DNA of 64,000 nucleotides. Source: DATFDN01 sp963767645 (GTDB lineage: Bacteria > Pseudomonadota > Alphaproteobacteria > Acetobacterales > Acetobacteraceae). The stretch covers positions 38,272 through 102,271 of the forward strand of contig CAVYEW010000007.1 of the NCBI GenBank assembly GCA_963767645.1, written 5' to 3'. A program made the position numbers and the translations under genes. Below the pieces are notes generated by a model. The model was not told where the DNA came from. It was given only the letters and a program-made list of their open reading frames with translations, and did no database searches. Below, piece by piece: positions 57,012-64,000 of this stretch; position 1 is the first letter of the stretch; every line of letters begins with the position of its first letter.

Positions 57012-59393
57012 ATGCACATCTCCCGCGTCGCCACGTTCGCTCTCGTCTCGCTCGCCATTGCCACGATCGCGGTGCCGGCACTCGCGGCGACAGGCGGCGC
57101 CAATCCCTACGATGTCAGTTGGGCGGCGCTAAACCCCGCAGGCGATTGGTCCGCGACAATCCTCAACTCGCTGTTCCCGATCCCCGGCAACCCGGCCGGC
57201 CAAAGTACCGGCAACGAGGCGACCGTCATCGGCCAGATCGTCGGCCAGTTCACGGGATTCATCGCGGCGATCGCCTGCGCTTTCGTTTGCTACAACGTGA
57301 TCATGAACATCCACCGGGCGGCCGAGAGCAGCCAGATTCTCGGCAACAACCAGAGCTGGATGTTCGTCGTCCGCACCGGCTTTGCCGGCATCATGATGTT
57401 CCCACTTGCCGGCAACTTCTCCGCCGGGCAGCAGCTCGTCATGCAGGGCGCGATGTGGGGCGCCGGCATGGCCAAGGCGCTCTACACCAATGCGATCAAC
57501 GCCGTCGGCCCGGACGCGGCGGTGATCGCCACGCCCATGGTGCCCGGCACGCAGACCGTCGTGCAAGGCCTCATCAACAGCGAATTGTGCATGGATCTGG
57601 TGAACCTTGCCAGCGGCACGACGATGAACCCGCCCTTGCTGATGCCAGTCCCGACGGCCCTCACGGTGAACGATGGCAGCGGATCGGGCTACGTCTCCTA
57701 CCGCTACTCCCTCTCGGTCGGCAACGAGAGCGGCAATCCCGCCTGCGGCACCGTCACGCTCCGAGAATCCGGCCAGAATGCCAGCACCGTCGCCGGGGTC
57801 AGCGTGGACATGGCGGCGGTGCAGTCGGCTGTGCTGAACGACGTGCTCACCGGCACGATCCGGCCGCAGGTCGCGACCATCGCCCAGCAACTCTGGCAGA
57901 CCAAGACGATCGCGCCGCTTGCCAGTCTACAGGGCGTCTACACCCAGGGAGTGCAGGCCTACACACAGGACCTGACCAACGCCGCCACAACCCTCCAGCA
58001 GACCGTCAATAATGCCCTGTCCGCCAACGCGACCAAAGCACGGAACGGCGATCTGGATGTGAATGCCGGTGCCGTACAGCAATCGACGCTCGGTTGGACC
58101 TCCGCGGGCTCCTACTACCTTGAGATTGCCCGGGCGAACGCGGCGACACTCTCCCTGCTCACGGCTTTGCCCGTCGTCACGGGGCCGACCTGGGACGGCC
58201 TGCCGTCCTCCATGTCCTACGACCTGGCGCCGTTCGAGGCGCAGATCGGGGGCTTCATGTCCACGCTGCAAACAGTTGTGAACAGCCAGGATGGGATTGA
58301 CCAGCCCTCCGGAAGCCCCAGCACCCTCGCCGGCGCCGAGGACAACAATCAGGGACTCTCGCTGCTCGATAAAGTGTTCCGACAGCTGAACCTGAACGGC
58401 AACTCGACAAACCTGACGATGAAGCTGTTCAGTCAGTCGAACGCAAACGTCTGGACCGATCCGTTCGGGTCGCTGATGTCGCTCGGCCAAACGCTCATCA
58501 TCATCGCGCTCAGCGGCATCGGGATCGCCGCGGTCCTGTCCTCGGCGACGCTTGCCACAGGATCGGCGATCTTCAACATCCTGACCTTCAATTGGGGCGC
58601 CGCCGCCGCGTCGGTCGCTGGCCACGCCATCGTCAACTTCCTCGCGATGCCGATCTTCGCGACCATGATGGCGATCATGATCCCGGGGATCATCATCTCC
58701 TACGTCCTGCCGATGATTCCCTATGTGATGTGGATGGCCGGCGTCTGTGGCTGGATCATCCTGGTCTGCGAGGCGATGATCGCGGTCCCACTGTGGATGC
58801 TCGCCCACATGACCGTCGGCGGGGACGGGCTGCACGGTCGGGCGGTCGAGGGGTGGGGTCTGCTTTTCAACGTCGTCTTCAGGCCCACTCTGATGCTGAT
58901 CGGGTTGTTCCTCAGCTACTTCGTTTTCGACTGCATGAGCTGGCTCATCCGCCAGAGCTTCGGGATCGCCAGCGGCTTCGTGCTCGACAACGGCTATATC
59001 GTCACGAACTGGATCGGCTTTATCGTCCTGCTCAACGTCTTCGTGATGACCAACGTGACCGCCGCCCTGATGAGCTTCCGCATGATCGCCCTGCTCCCGC
59101 ACCACCTGCCGCGCCTGATCGGCTTCAACGCGGCGAGCCGGGTGGACGGCGAGGCCTTCTACCAGCAAGCCGCCTGGGCGCCGGGTGGCCAGATCGCGGC
59201 GGGGGCGCACCGCAACGCGGTCGCTGGGCTTGGGCAGTTCTCCAGCGGACTAACTCGGATTGGGGGCGGGGGCGCTCAGCGTAAGCTGATCGGAGGAGCA
59301 GGGGGCGACGGATCAGACCCACAAGGCTCGATGGATACGACGCTTCGCGCGACGACGGATTCTGGTAGTAATGGTGGGTCCGAGGCGTCATGA
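57012..59393 (+). CDS. dotA: DotA/TraY-type integral membrane protein, 793 aa
   Basis: Large polytopic T4SS protein. Signal peptide (VATFALVSLAIATIAVPALA), an N-terminal membrane helix pair (IAAIACAFVCYNVIMNIHRA, RTGFAGIMMFPLAGNF), a long periplasmic loop (about residues 150-490) and a C-terminal group of helices: LIIIALSGIGIAAVLSSATL, ATMMAIMIPGIIISYVLPMI, PYVMWMAGVCGWIILVCEAM, PLWMLAHMTVGGDGLHGRAV. The PLWxLAHMxxxGxGLxG run is a DotA/TraY hallmark. I chose the ATG at 57012; a GTG 14 codons upstream lies in the motif. Confidence 0.95.
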   Translation: MHISRVATFALVSLAIATIAVPALAATGGANPYDVSWAALNPAGDWSATILNSLFPIPGNPAGQSTGNEATVIGQIVGQFTGFIAAIACAFVCYNVIMNIHRAAESSQILGNNQSWMFVVRTGFAGIMMFPLAGNFSAGQQLVMQGAMWGAGMAKALYTNAINAVGPDAAVIATPMVPGTQTVVQGLINSELCMDLVNLASGTTMNPPLLMPVPTALTVNDGSGSGYVSYRYSLSVGNESGNPACGTVTLRESGQNASTVAGVSVDMAAVQSAVLNDVLTGTIRPQVATIAQQLWQTKTIAPLASLQGVYTQGVQAYTQDLTNAATTLQQTVNNALSANATKARNGDLDVNAGAVQQSTLGWTSAGSYYLEIARANAATLSLLTALPVVTGPTWDGLPSSMSYDLAPFEAQIGGFMSTLQTVVNSQDGIDQPSGSPSTLAGAEDNNQGLSLLDKVFRQLNLNGNSTNLTMKLFSQSNANVWTDPFGSLMSLGQTLIIIALSGIGIAAVLSSATLATGSAIFNILTFNWGAAAASVAGHAIVNFLAMPIFATMMAIMIPGIIISYVLPMIPYVMWMAGVCGWIILVCEAMIAVPLWMLAHMTVGGDGLHGRAVEGWGLLFNVVFRPTLMLIGLFLSYFVFDCMSWLIRQSFGIASGFVLDNGYIVTNWIGFIVLLNVFVMTNVTAALMSFRMIALLPHHLPRLIGFNAASRVDGEAFYQQAAWAPGGQIAAGAHRNAVAGLGQFSSGLTRIGGGGAQRKLIGGAGGDGSDPQGSMDTTLRATTDSGSNGGSEAS

Positions 59394-59419
59394 CCCTCGG
59401 CAGTTGAAAGAGGCGGGTC

Positions 59420-59809
59420 ATGAACGGGTATGACGGAGTGCTCGGCTACCAGCTATCGCTGTATCGTCTGATGGACGATATGAAGCAAGCGCGCCGAAAC
59501 CGCGACGAGCGGATCAACACGCACAATCTCGACGTGATGATCGCCGAGTACAACCAGCTCGTTGGACGCTTTAACCGGCTCTGGAACGCTTACCGCGAGG
59601 CGGGCAGGGATTGGGAGCAGTACCAGAGCAAGGTCAAGCGCGAAATCGGGCAGCGGGACGCACGAATCGCCGATCTTGAGCGCGAACTCGCGGCAGCCCA
59701 CGCGAAGGTGCAACGTCTTGAAGCGCGCGCCCACAATATGATGATCCGCAGCATCGATCAGCAGCAAGAACGGCGGCGGCGAGAAGAGGCCCGTTCGCAA
59801 CAGGGTTGA
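59420..59809 (+). CDS. Coiled-coil protein downstream of dotA, 129 aa
   Basis: Helical throughout, with VMIAEYNQLVGRFNRLWNAY and a clear C-terminal coiled coil (RDARIADLERELAAAHAKVQ then RLEARAH) and a basic tail. No signal or membrane helix, so cytoplasmic. AGGCGGG precedes the ATG. Belongs to the dotA unit by orientation and spacing. No function known. Confidence 0.6.
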   Translation: MNGYDGVLGYQLSLYRLMDDMKQARRNRDERINTHNLDVMIAEYNQLVGRFNRLWNAYREAGRDWEQYQSKVKREIGQRDARIADLERELAAAHAKVQRLEARAHNMMIRSIDQQQERRRREEARSQQG

Positions 59810-59842
59810 CCAGACTGGGCTCCGCACCAACGGAGCCCAGTC

Positions 59843-60148
59843 ATGCGCGCCCTTCCTTTCCTGCTGCTGCTGATCGCGCCTCTCGCGGCCTGCGACCACG
59901 GCAATATCAAGCCGATCAGCAGCTACGACGCACCGAAAGCGCCGCCCGTCCGCAGTCCGATCTACAACCCCTATTCGGCTTACGGCGAAGCCAACGCCAC
60001 CTGGTCGCCGCCGACCTATAATCGCGACGGGACCGTCGTGAAGCCGGCCGAACCCGCCTCGCAATCGGACCGGCCGAGCTACGAAACCGCGCCCTGGGCG
60101 ACCGGCGCGGGTGGCGGCAGCGCCAGCGCGCCGTTCGGCACCTTCTGA
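59843..60148 (+). CDS. Small lipoprotein, 101 aa
   Basis: Signal peptide with lipobox (LPFLLLLIAPLAAC) and a Pro/Ser/Tyr-rich mature part (VRSPIYNPYSAYGEANATW, ETAPWATGAGGGSASAPFG). ACGGAGC precedes the ATG. Outer-membrane lipoproteins near dotA occur in IncI-type systems (traW position), but identity is not established. Confidence 0.65.
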   Translation: MRALPFLLLLIAPLAACDHGNIKPISSYDAPKAPPVRSPIYNPYSAYGEANATWSPPTYNRDGTVVKPAEPASQSDRPSYETAPWATGAGGGSASAPFGTF

Positions 60149-60217
60149 ACGCGACGCCGGTCCCATTCCGTCCAACCAGGATCTGAGCGGGGGCGGACAG
60201 ACCTCCGAAGGAGGCCC

Positions 60218-61252
60218 ATGTCCACCGCGATCTCCGCCGCGATCTCGATCGCCTCCGTCCTGCTGATCGGCACCCTGTTGATCGTCGCGCACGAGCTGGG
60301 GCACTTCGGCGCCGCTCGCGCCCTTGGCGTCACCGCGCGGCGCGTCGACCGTCGCGGTACCGAGTGGACGCTCGCTCTGCTCCCTGTCGGAGGCTATGTC
60401 GGCGTCGCTGGCGAGACGGACTCAAGCGCCGCCGGCGGATATGCGGCCCAGCCGCCGCTCGCCCGCATGGCGATCATCGTGGCCGGGCCCGTGACCAATC
60501 TGCTGCTTGCCTTCATCGTGTTCGCCGGGCTGCTCGCCATTCAGGGACGGCCCGCGCTCCTCCCGGTCGCCGCGTTCATCGCCCCGAACTCGGCGGCCGC
60601 GCAAACCGGCCTCACCGTGGGCGACCGGATTGTCGCGGTGGCCGGACGCGCCAGCGCTACCTTCGAGGAATTGCGGCCGGTGTTGCAAGCCAGCCCTGGC
60701 AAGACGCTTGACTTGCGGATCCTGCGCGACAACACGCCGCTCGACCTGGCGCCGAGGCTCGGCTCCATCACACTGGATGGCAAGGTGGTTGGCTATCTCG
60801 GCGTGCAGGTCCGGGCGCGCACCTACGTCCACGTCGCTTTTAAGACAGCGCTCCGCGAAGCGGCCCAGCAGACATGGGGCGCAATCGTCGACACGATTGA
60901 CGGCATCGCGCAGGCGGTGACAACCGGCCGCGGCACAGAAAACTTCGCCGGTGTGCTCGGTATCACCCAGCTCGCCGGTCAAGCCGCCGTCGCCGGCGAT
61001 ACCAGCATCTTCAGGTTGATCGCGATCCTGTCCGCGAACCTGGCGCTGACGAACCTGTTGCCCATCCCAGTGCTCGACGGCGGCGCCTTCCTGTTCTGCG
61101 CGGCGGAATGGACGCGAGGCCGGCCGGTCTCGGCGAAGCTGCAGGATGTTGCGACGCGGACCGGCGTCGCCACGATGGCGGCGGTCTTCATGTTGTCGAT
61201 GCTGCACGATCTCGCCGGTCTCGGCCTGTTCCGGTTCTTCGGCGGCCCGTGA
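60218..61252 (+). CDS. RseP-like site-2 (M50) membrane metalloprotease, 344 aa
   Basis: Intramembrane protease. The zinc site LLIVAHELGHFGAARALG lies in the first helix (HELGH, residues 25-29), followed by the GxxxxxxxLPVGGYV region (ALLPVGGYVGVAG). A PDZ-like segment (SAAAQTGLTVGDRIVAVAGR) comes next, and NLLPIPVLDGGAFLF gives the second-site Asp (LDGG). Four membrane helices are predicted; length fits a one-PDZ RseP form. It lies last in the dotA unit, after a lipoprotein. A transfer-linked role, such as regulating a membrane anti-sigma or a pilin precursor, is possible but unproven. Confidence 0.88.
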   Translation: MSTAISAAISIASVLLIGTLLIVAHELGHFGAARALGVTARRVDRRGTEWTLALLPVGGYVGVAGETDSSAAGGYAAQPPLARMAIIVAGPVTNLLLAFIVFAGLLAIQGRPALLPVAAFIAPNSAAAQTGLTVGDRIVAVAGRASATFEELRPVLQASPGKTLDLRILRDNTPLDLAPRLGSITLDGKVVGYLGVQVRARTYVHVAFKTALREAAQQTWGAIVDTIDGIAQAVTTGRGTENFAGVLGITQLAGQAAVAGDTSIFRLIAILSANLALTNLLPIPVLDGGAFLFCAAEWTRGRPVSAKLQDVATRTGVATMAAVFMLSMLHDLAGLGLFRFFGGP

Positions 61253-61273
61253 GCCGTCGAAACCTGGCAGCCG

Positions 61274-61693
61274 TCAGGAGATGTGGAAGATCGGCCGCTG
61301 AGCGGCGTCGATCGTCACGATGCAGGTCTCCCAGGGATGAACCGTTTGGAACGGCTTGATCGTCGTGCCGTCGATCCAACCCATCAGACCGTTATACGTT
61401 TGGATGCTGATCCAGCGCCGGTTCTGCAGCGAGCTGAACGCGACCACGTTCGTCGTGTAGCCCATGATGGGATTGAAAGACCCGGCGCCGCTGTAGATCG
61501 GTGTGCCAGGAACCGAAGCCAGGCACAGGAATGCCCCGATCGCTGCTTGATGCCACACCCGATACTGCGGGGCTTGCTGCACGCCGCCCGACAGATCGGT
61601 GTAATGCACGGTGCAGCCCGTCAGGACCGTGGCTGCGAGCGCCAGCAACGGCGCGAGACGAGCCGGGCGAAACCGTCTTACGGGCGAGGCCAA
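61274..61693 (-). CDS. SH3-like lipoprotein, 139 aa
   Basis: A basic N-terminus, hydrophobic stretch and lipobox (LAPLLALAATVLTGC) lead a beta domain: AIGAFLCLASVPGTPIYSGA, FSSLQNRRWISIQTYNGLMG, WIDGTTIKPF and a final Cys segment (WETCIVTIDAAQ). It recalls the SH3-like protein at 19004. The likely start is a TTG at 61693, overlapping the upstream gene by 16 nt, since no ATG or GTG lies close to the signal. Confidence 0.6.
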   Translation of the reverse strand: MASPVRRFRPARLAPLLALAATVLTGCTVHYTDLSGGVQQAPQYRVWHQAAIGAFLCLASVPGTPIYSGAGSFNPIMGYTTNVVAFSSLQNRRWISIQTYNGLMGWIDGTTIKPFQTVHPWETCIVTIDAAQRPIFHIS

Positions 61694-62265
61694 AACCCAT
61701 CCTCCGTGGTCAGATACTCCCGCCAATCGGCCGTGCGGCCGGCACGGATCTGGAAATTCACCAGTGCCTGATAGAAGGCCAGCAACACGAACAGCAGGCA
61801 GAGCGGCAAGAAGTCGAACGCCAGCAGCAGGCGGCCGCCGGTCATCGGCGTGAGCAGGACCTTCAGCAGCCAGGCGCCGAAAAAGGCGACGCTGAGCCCC
61901 GCCATCGTGTAGGCGGCGAGTGCGGTGTGCCGGCGGCGGCCAGCGAGGCGGCGTTGCAGCTCTGCCTCGGTCAGCCCGTAGCTCCACGCCATCGCACGCA
62001 GATCGAATGCGCCATCTTCCTCTGTCTTGAACCGGGAATCCCGCCGCGGCGGGGCACGCACGCGCGCCGCCAGGTCGCCGATGAACGCGGCGCCCCCGCG
62101 GATGCTCCTGACCCCCATCCACTGCACGGGAGACGAACCCAGCCAGCCGATTCCACGGAACACCCGGCGGAACGTGGAACGTCGCTTAGGACGCGGCGCG
62201 ACTCCTGTCGGCGAGTGCGGCGGGTCTTGGGGTGCGTCGAGCGGCGACAACGGGATCTGGCCCAC
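61678..62265 (-). CDS. Two-helix membrane protein, 195 aa
   Basis: A Pro/Arg-rich N-terminal 90 residues, then DLRAMAWSYGLTEAELQRRL, two membrane helices (YTMAGLSVAFFGAWLLKVLL and LLLAFDFLPLCLLFVLLAFY) and a C-terminal tail ending LTTEDGFWPRP. In IncI gene order a membrane protein such as TraX occurs near traY, but similarity was not recognised. It starts 3 nt before the end of the upstream DsbC-like gene. Confidence 0.6.
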   Translation of the reverse strand: MGQIPLSPLDAPQDPPHSPTGVAPRPKRRSTFRRVFRGIGWLGSSPVQWMGVRSIRGGAAFIGDLAARVRAPPRRDSRFKTEEDGAFDLRAMAWSYGLTEAELQRRLAGRRRHTALAAYTMAGLSVAFFGAWLLKVLLTPMTGGRLLLAFDFLPLCLLFVLLAFYQALVNFQIRAGRTADWREYLTTEDGFWPRP

Positions 62266-62268
62266 TTC

Positions 62269-63393
62269 CTAGCTCCCGACCGAAGAGACCAGCGCGCCGA
62301 TGTCCATCGGCACGCCGTCGATCCGGCCGACCGAACCGTCCGGCTTGCGCCAGATAAAGGTCGGGGTGCCCTTGACGCCGACCGCCGAGGCGATCGCCAT
62401 GTTCCGCTTCAGCAGCGCCGCCCCTTGCGGCGTCACCGGACCGCCGACGTCGCCGGACTGCCACGCCGGCACAATCTGGTCCGTGGGCTTGCTGAGCAGG
62501 GCCAACGCGCTGCGTGTGCTCTGGCCGTGATCCTCGTAGTCGAGGATCGACAACGGCACGATCGACAGGCGGATCTTGCCAGCCTGCGCGAAGGCGCGAA
62601 GCTGCTGGAAAGCGCGCACCGAATAAATGCACTGCGGATCGACCAACTCGAACACCTGCGGCGCCGACGCCGGCCCGATCGAGCCGTAATCGGCCTTTTG
62701 CACGACGGCCAGGACTTCGGCCCCCGCGACCGTCGCCTCCGGCGAGCCAGTAGCCGCGGCGGCCGCAGGCGTAGGCCCGGTGTTACCCGAAACCTCCACC
62801 GTCGGGACCGCGCCGGGAATGTTCGCCACCTGCTCCCTGGTCACGTCCTTGCCATTTGCGTCACGCAGGATGCCGGGGATGACCACCTGGCCATCGGGGG
62901 AAGCATAGAAAACCTGGAACTGCGCGCCACTGCGGACGAACAGACCGTCGAACCCGTCGCGGCTGCCGAGCCGGTTGACGCTGCCGGTCGCAATCGTCGC
63001 GAGCTGCTGCACCGTCAGTTCGATGGGCGCGCCCTGCACGGCGGCTTGCCCATTGGGCAGGACAGAAAAGACCCGGAACTCCGTGCCGCTGCGCGCCGCC
63101 ATCATGTGCAGCCCGTGCGACGTGCCGAGATCCAGGATCGTTGCCCCGGCCGCGGCAACGTGTTGGACGAACGGCATCGAGGCCAGGCCGGGCGGGATCG
63201 CCGATTTGGCGGCGGCCGGACTTGGTGCGGCCGCGGCGGATGGAGTTGGGGTATTCGGGCTGGGTTGGGCAGTCGGAAGGGGAGATGGCGAGTCCGACGC
63301 TACCATCCGGGCCGGGGCAGGCAGCGCGCATTGTGGCGCGGCAGCCAGGGCAGGCGTCGCGGCAAGGGCCGCAAGTGCGATCATCCAGCGCAT
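62269..63393 (-). CDS. DsbC/DsbG-like periplasmic thioredoxin-fold protein, 374 aa
   Basis: Thiol isomerase-like protein of the TrbB type. Signal peptide (RWMIALAALAATPALAAAPQ), a Pro/Ser linker, a dimerisation-like N-domain (GTEFRVFSVLPNGQAAVQGA, GLFVRSGAQFQVFYASPDGQ), and a thioredoxin domain with FELVDPQCIYSVRAFQQL, LSIVPLSILDYEDHGQSTRS and VGVKGTPTFIWRKPDGSVGR (cis-Pro). The active site is CIYS rather than CxxC, so the resolving Cys is lost; it could still act as a chaperone or trap mixed disulfides. First gene of its unit, with a regulon motif 37 nt upstream. Confidence 0.82.
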   Translation of the reverse strand: MRWMIALAALAATPALAAAPQCALPAPARMVASDSPSPLPTAQPSPNTPTPSAAAAPSPAAAKSAIPPGLASMPFVQHVAAAGATILDLGTSHGLHMMAARSGTEFRVFSVLPNGQAAVQGAPIELTVQQLATIATGSVNRLGSRDGFDGLFVRSGAQFQVFYASPDGQVVIPGILRDANGKDVTREQVANIPGAVPTVEVSGNTGPTPAAAAATGSPEATVAGAEVLAVVQKADYGSIGPASAPQVFELVDPQCIYSVRAFQQLRAFAQAGKIRLSIVPLSILDYEDHGQSTRSALALLSKPTDQIVPAWQSGDVGGPVTPQGAALLKRNMAIASAVGVKGTPTFIWRKPDGSVGRIDGVPMDIGALVSSVGS

Positions 63394-63430
63394 CGTGACC
63401 TCCTTCGTGTCAGGCGCAGTCTTGCGTGCG

Positions 63431-63444
63431 CCGTTGCGAATGGA
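63431..63444 (-). promoter_or_regulatory. Transfer-regulon motif
   Basis: Coding strand TCCATTCGCAACGG, 37 nt before the DsbC-like gene start. Confidence 0.7.
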
Positions 63445-63903
63445 TCACTTCGATGCTGAGGAACCGCTATACCCGGCGGTCGCGCCGTTGGAGCCGTTCA
63501 AGTAGCCCCCGCGGAACGCCTCGAGGTTACCTTCTAAAAGCTCGGTTAGATCGGCGGTCAGGTCACGCGCGAAGGCGCGGAGCCGCTCGTCACTCTCTGG
63601 AAAGTTCGCAGCGAGTTCTCGATATACGCGGCATTTACTGCGCAAATCCGATGGGCTTCGGCTTGGTTCTTCGCGGGCGAGAGCAAGAGCGCGGTCCAAG
63701 GTCGCTCTCGCCGCATGCAGTTCGGATTTGAGGGTGGGCCTTTCGTCGGCGGCGATGAGGGTTGCAAACGCGCCGATTGCAGTCATCGTGTCGCTGCAGA
63801 TTAGAGCGAGGCGGCTTTCGCCACGACCTCGCAACCTGCGTTCCGGTAAGTCGGACGATCTATCTGCCCAGAGGCGGCGGATATTGAAGCTGTTACGTCC
63901 CAT
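63445..63903 (-). CDS. Hypothetical protein, up to 152 aa
   Basis: Helical protein: TLKSELHAARATLDRALALA, RVYRELAANFPESDERLRAF and ARDLTADLTELLEGNLEAFR, ending in a Gly/Ser-rich tail. An internal ATG (codon 40) could be the true start, giving about 113 residues. It ends 1 nt from the regulon motif of the next unit. Function unknown. Confidence 0.5.
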   Translation of the reverse strand: MGRNSFNIRRLWADRSSDLPERRLRGRGESRLALICSDTMTAIGAFATLIAADERPTLKSELHAARATLDRALALAREEPSRSPSDLRSKCRVYRELAANFPESDERLRAFARDLTADLTELLEGNLEAFRGGYLNGSNGATAGYSGSSASK

Positions 63904-63945
63904 TACCTTCGTCCCTCGCTTCCCAGCCGGCTCCGCCGGCCCCGG

Positions 63946-63999
63946 TTAATCTGTTGTCAATCCCTCATCGTCTTTCTTACCATCGAAGTACCAGGCCGC
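63946..63999 (-). CDS. Partial gene at the right edge (C-terminus only)
   Basis: Reading inward from the right end on the minus strand gives AAWYFDGKKDDEGLTTD and a TAA. The aromatic and charged mix looks like a real protein end, but only 17 residues are visible and the rest lies outside the window. Confidence 0.3.
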   Translation of the reverse strand, partial: AAWYFDGKKDDEGLTTD

Positions 64000-64000
64000 T

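Noticed and set aside
1..64000. CRISPR arrays, tRNA or rRNA genes
   Set aside because: No regularly spaced repeats and no tRNA-like cloverleaf or rRNA sequence were noticed on reading both strands; a dedicated search was not possible.

Overview
The window is a high-GC stretch of what looks like a large conjugative plasmid, or an integrated plasmid-like element, from an alphaproteobacterium. Gene content (MOBF relaxase, a GcrA-type DNA-binding domain, SRAP and DUF4349 genes, many small plasmid hypotheticals) would fit Acetobacteraceae/Rhodospirillales, but nothing here fixes the species. No replication initiator, rRNA, tRNA or CRISPR array was found.

Layout. (1) 0-12 kb, mostly plus strand: a broken partial gene, a ParB-like protein without a neighbouring ParA, an SSB, and a run of small hypothetical genes. 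Among them are two copies of a small-membrane-protein cassette (6.5-6.9 kb and 11.4-11.9 kb) and a short basic ArfA-like peptide. (2) 12-20 kb: remnants of mobile DNA (group II intron-like hairpin; an IS630-like fragment lies at 3.3 kb), an HNH-like secreted protein, and a minus-strand cluster of SRAP, WGR-domain, NERD-domain and DUF1173-like genes. (3) 19-23 kb: a lytic transglycosylase and SH3-like protein, then a three-gene cluster resembling RP4 traK-traL-traM. A 376-bp intergenic region beside it is the best oriT candidate. A divergent BRO-N antirepressor gene follows. (4) 24-30 kb: an Xre/RES toxin-antitoxin pair, a TrwC/TraI-type MOBF relaxase-helicase, and a PIN-type toxin pair. (5) 30-63.5 kb: an almost complete MPF-I (IncI/R64, Dot/Icm-related) type IV secretion system. 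It includes dotL/icmO, dotM/icmP, icmT, dotB, dotC, dotD, icmB/dotO, icmD, icmC, icmG/dotF, icmE/dotG, icmK/dotH, icmL/dotI and dotA, plus a second transglycosylase, a DsbC-like protein, a site-2 protease and several secreted or lipoproteins.

How it works together. The relaxase would process oriT, DotL/DotM would dock the relaxosome, DotB and IcmB would power assembly, DotC/DotD/IcmK/IcmE/IcmG/IcmL would form the envelope-spanning core, and DotA with IcmC/IcmD/IcmT would form the inner-membrane channel part.

The most striking signal is a short near-palindrome, consensus TCC(A/G)TTCGCA(A/G)(C/T)GG. It recurs at least 17 times, always in the same orientation, usually 36-47 nt before the first start codon of a transcription unit, and it marks the heads of nearly all transfer operons. 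I read it as the operator or promoter element of a plasmid-wide transfer regulon.

A second window-wide feature is an unusual number of genes split by single one- or two-base indels with the protein continuing intact in another frame. These include dotB, icmK, the relaxase, a lipoprotein and a BRO-N gene, so either the sequence carries indel errors or the element is decaying.
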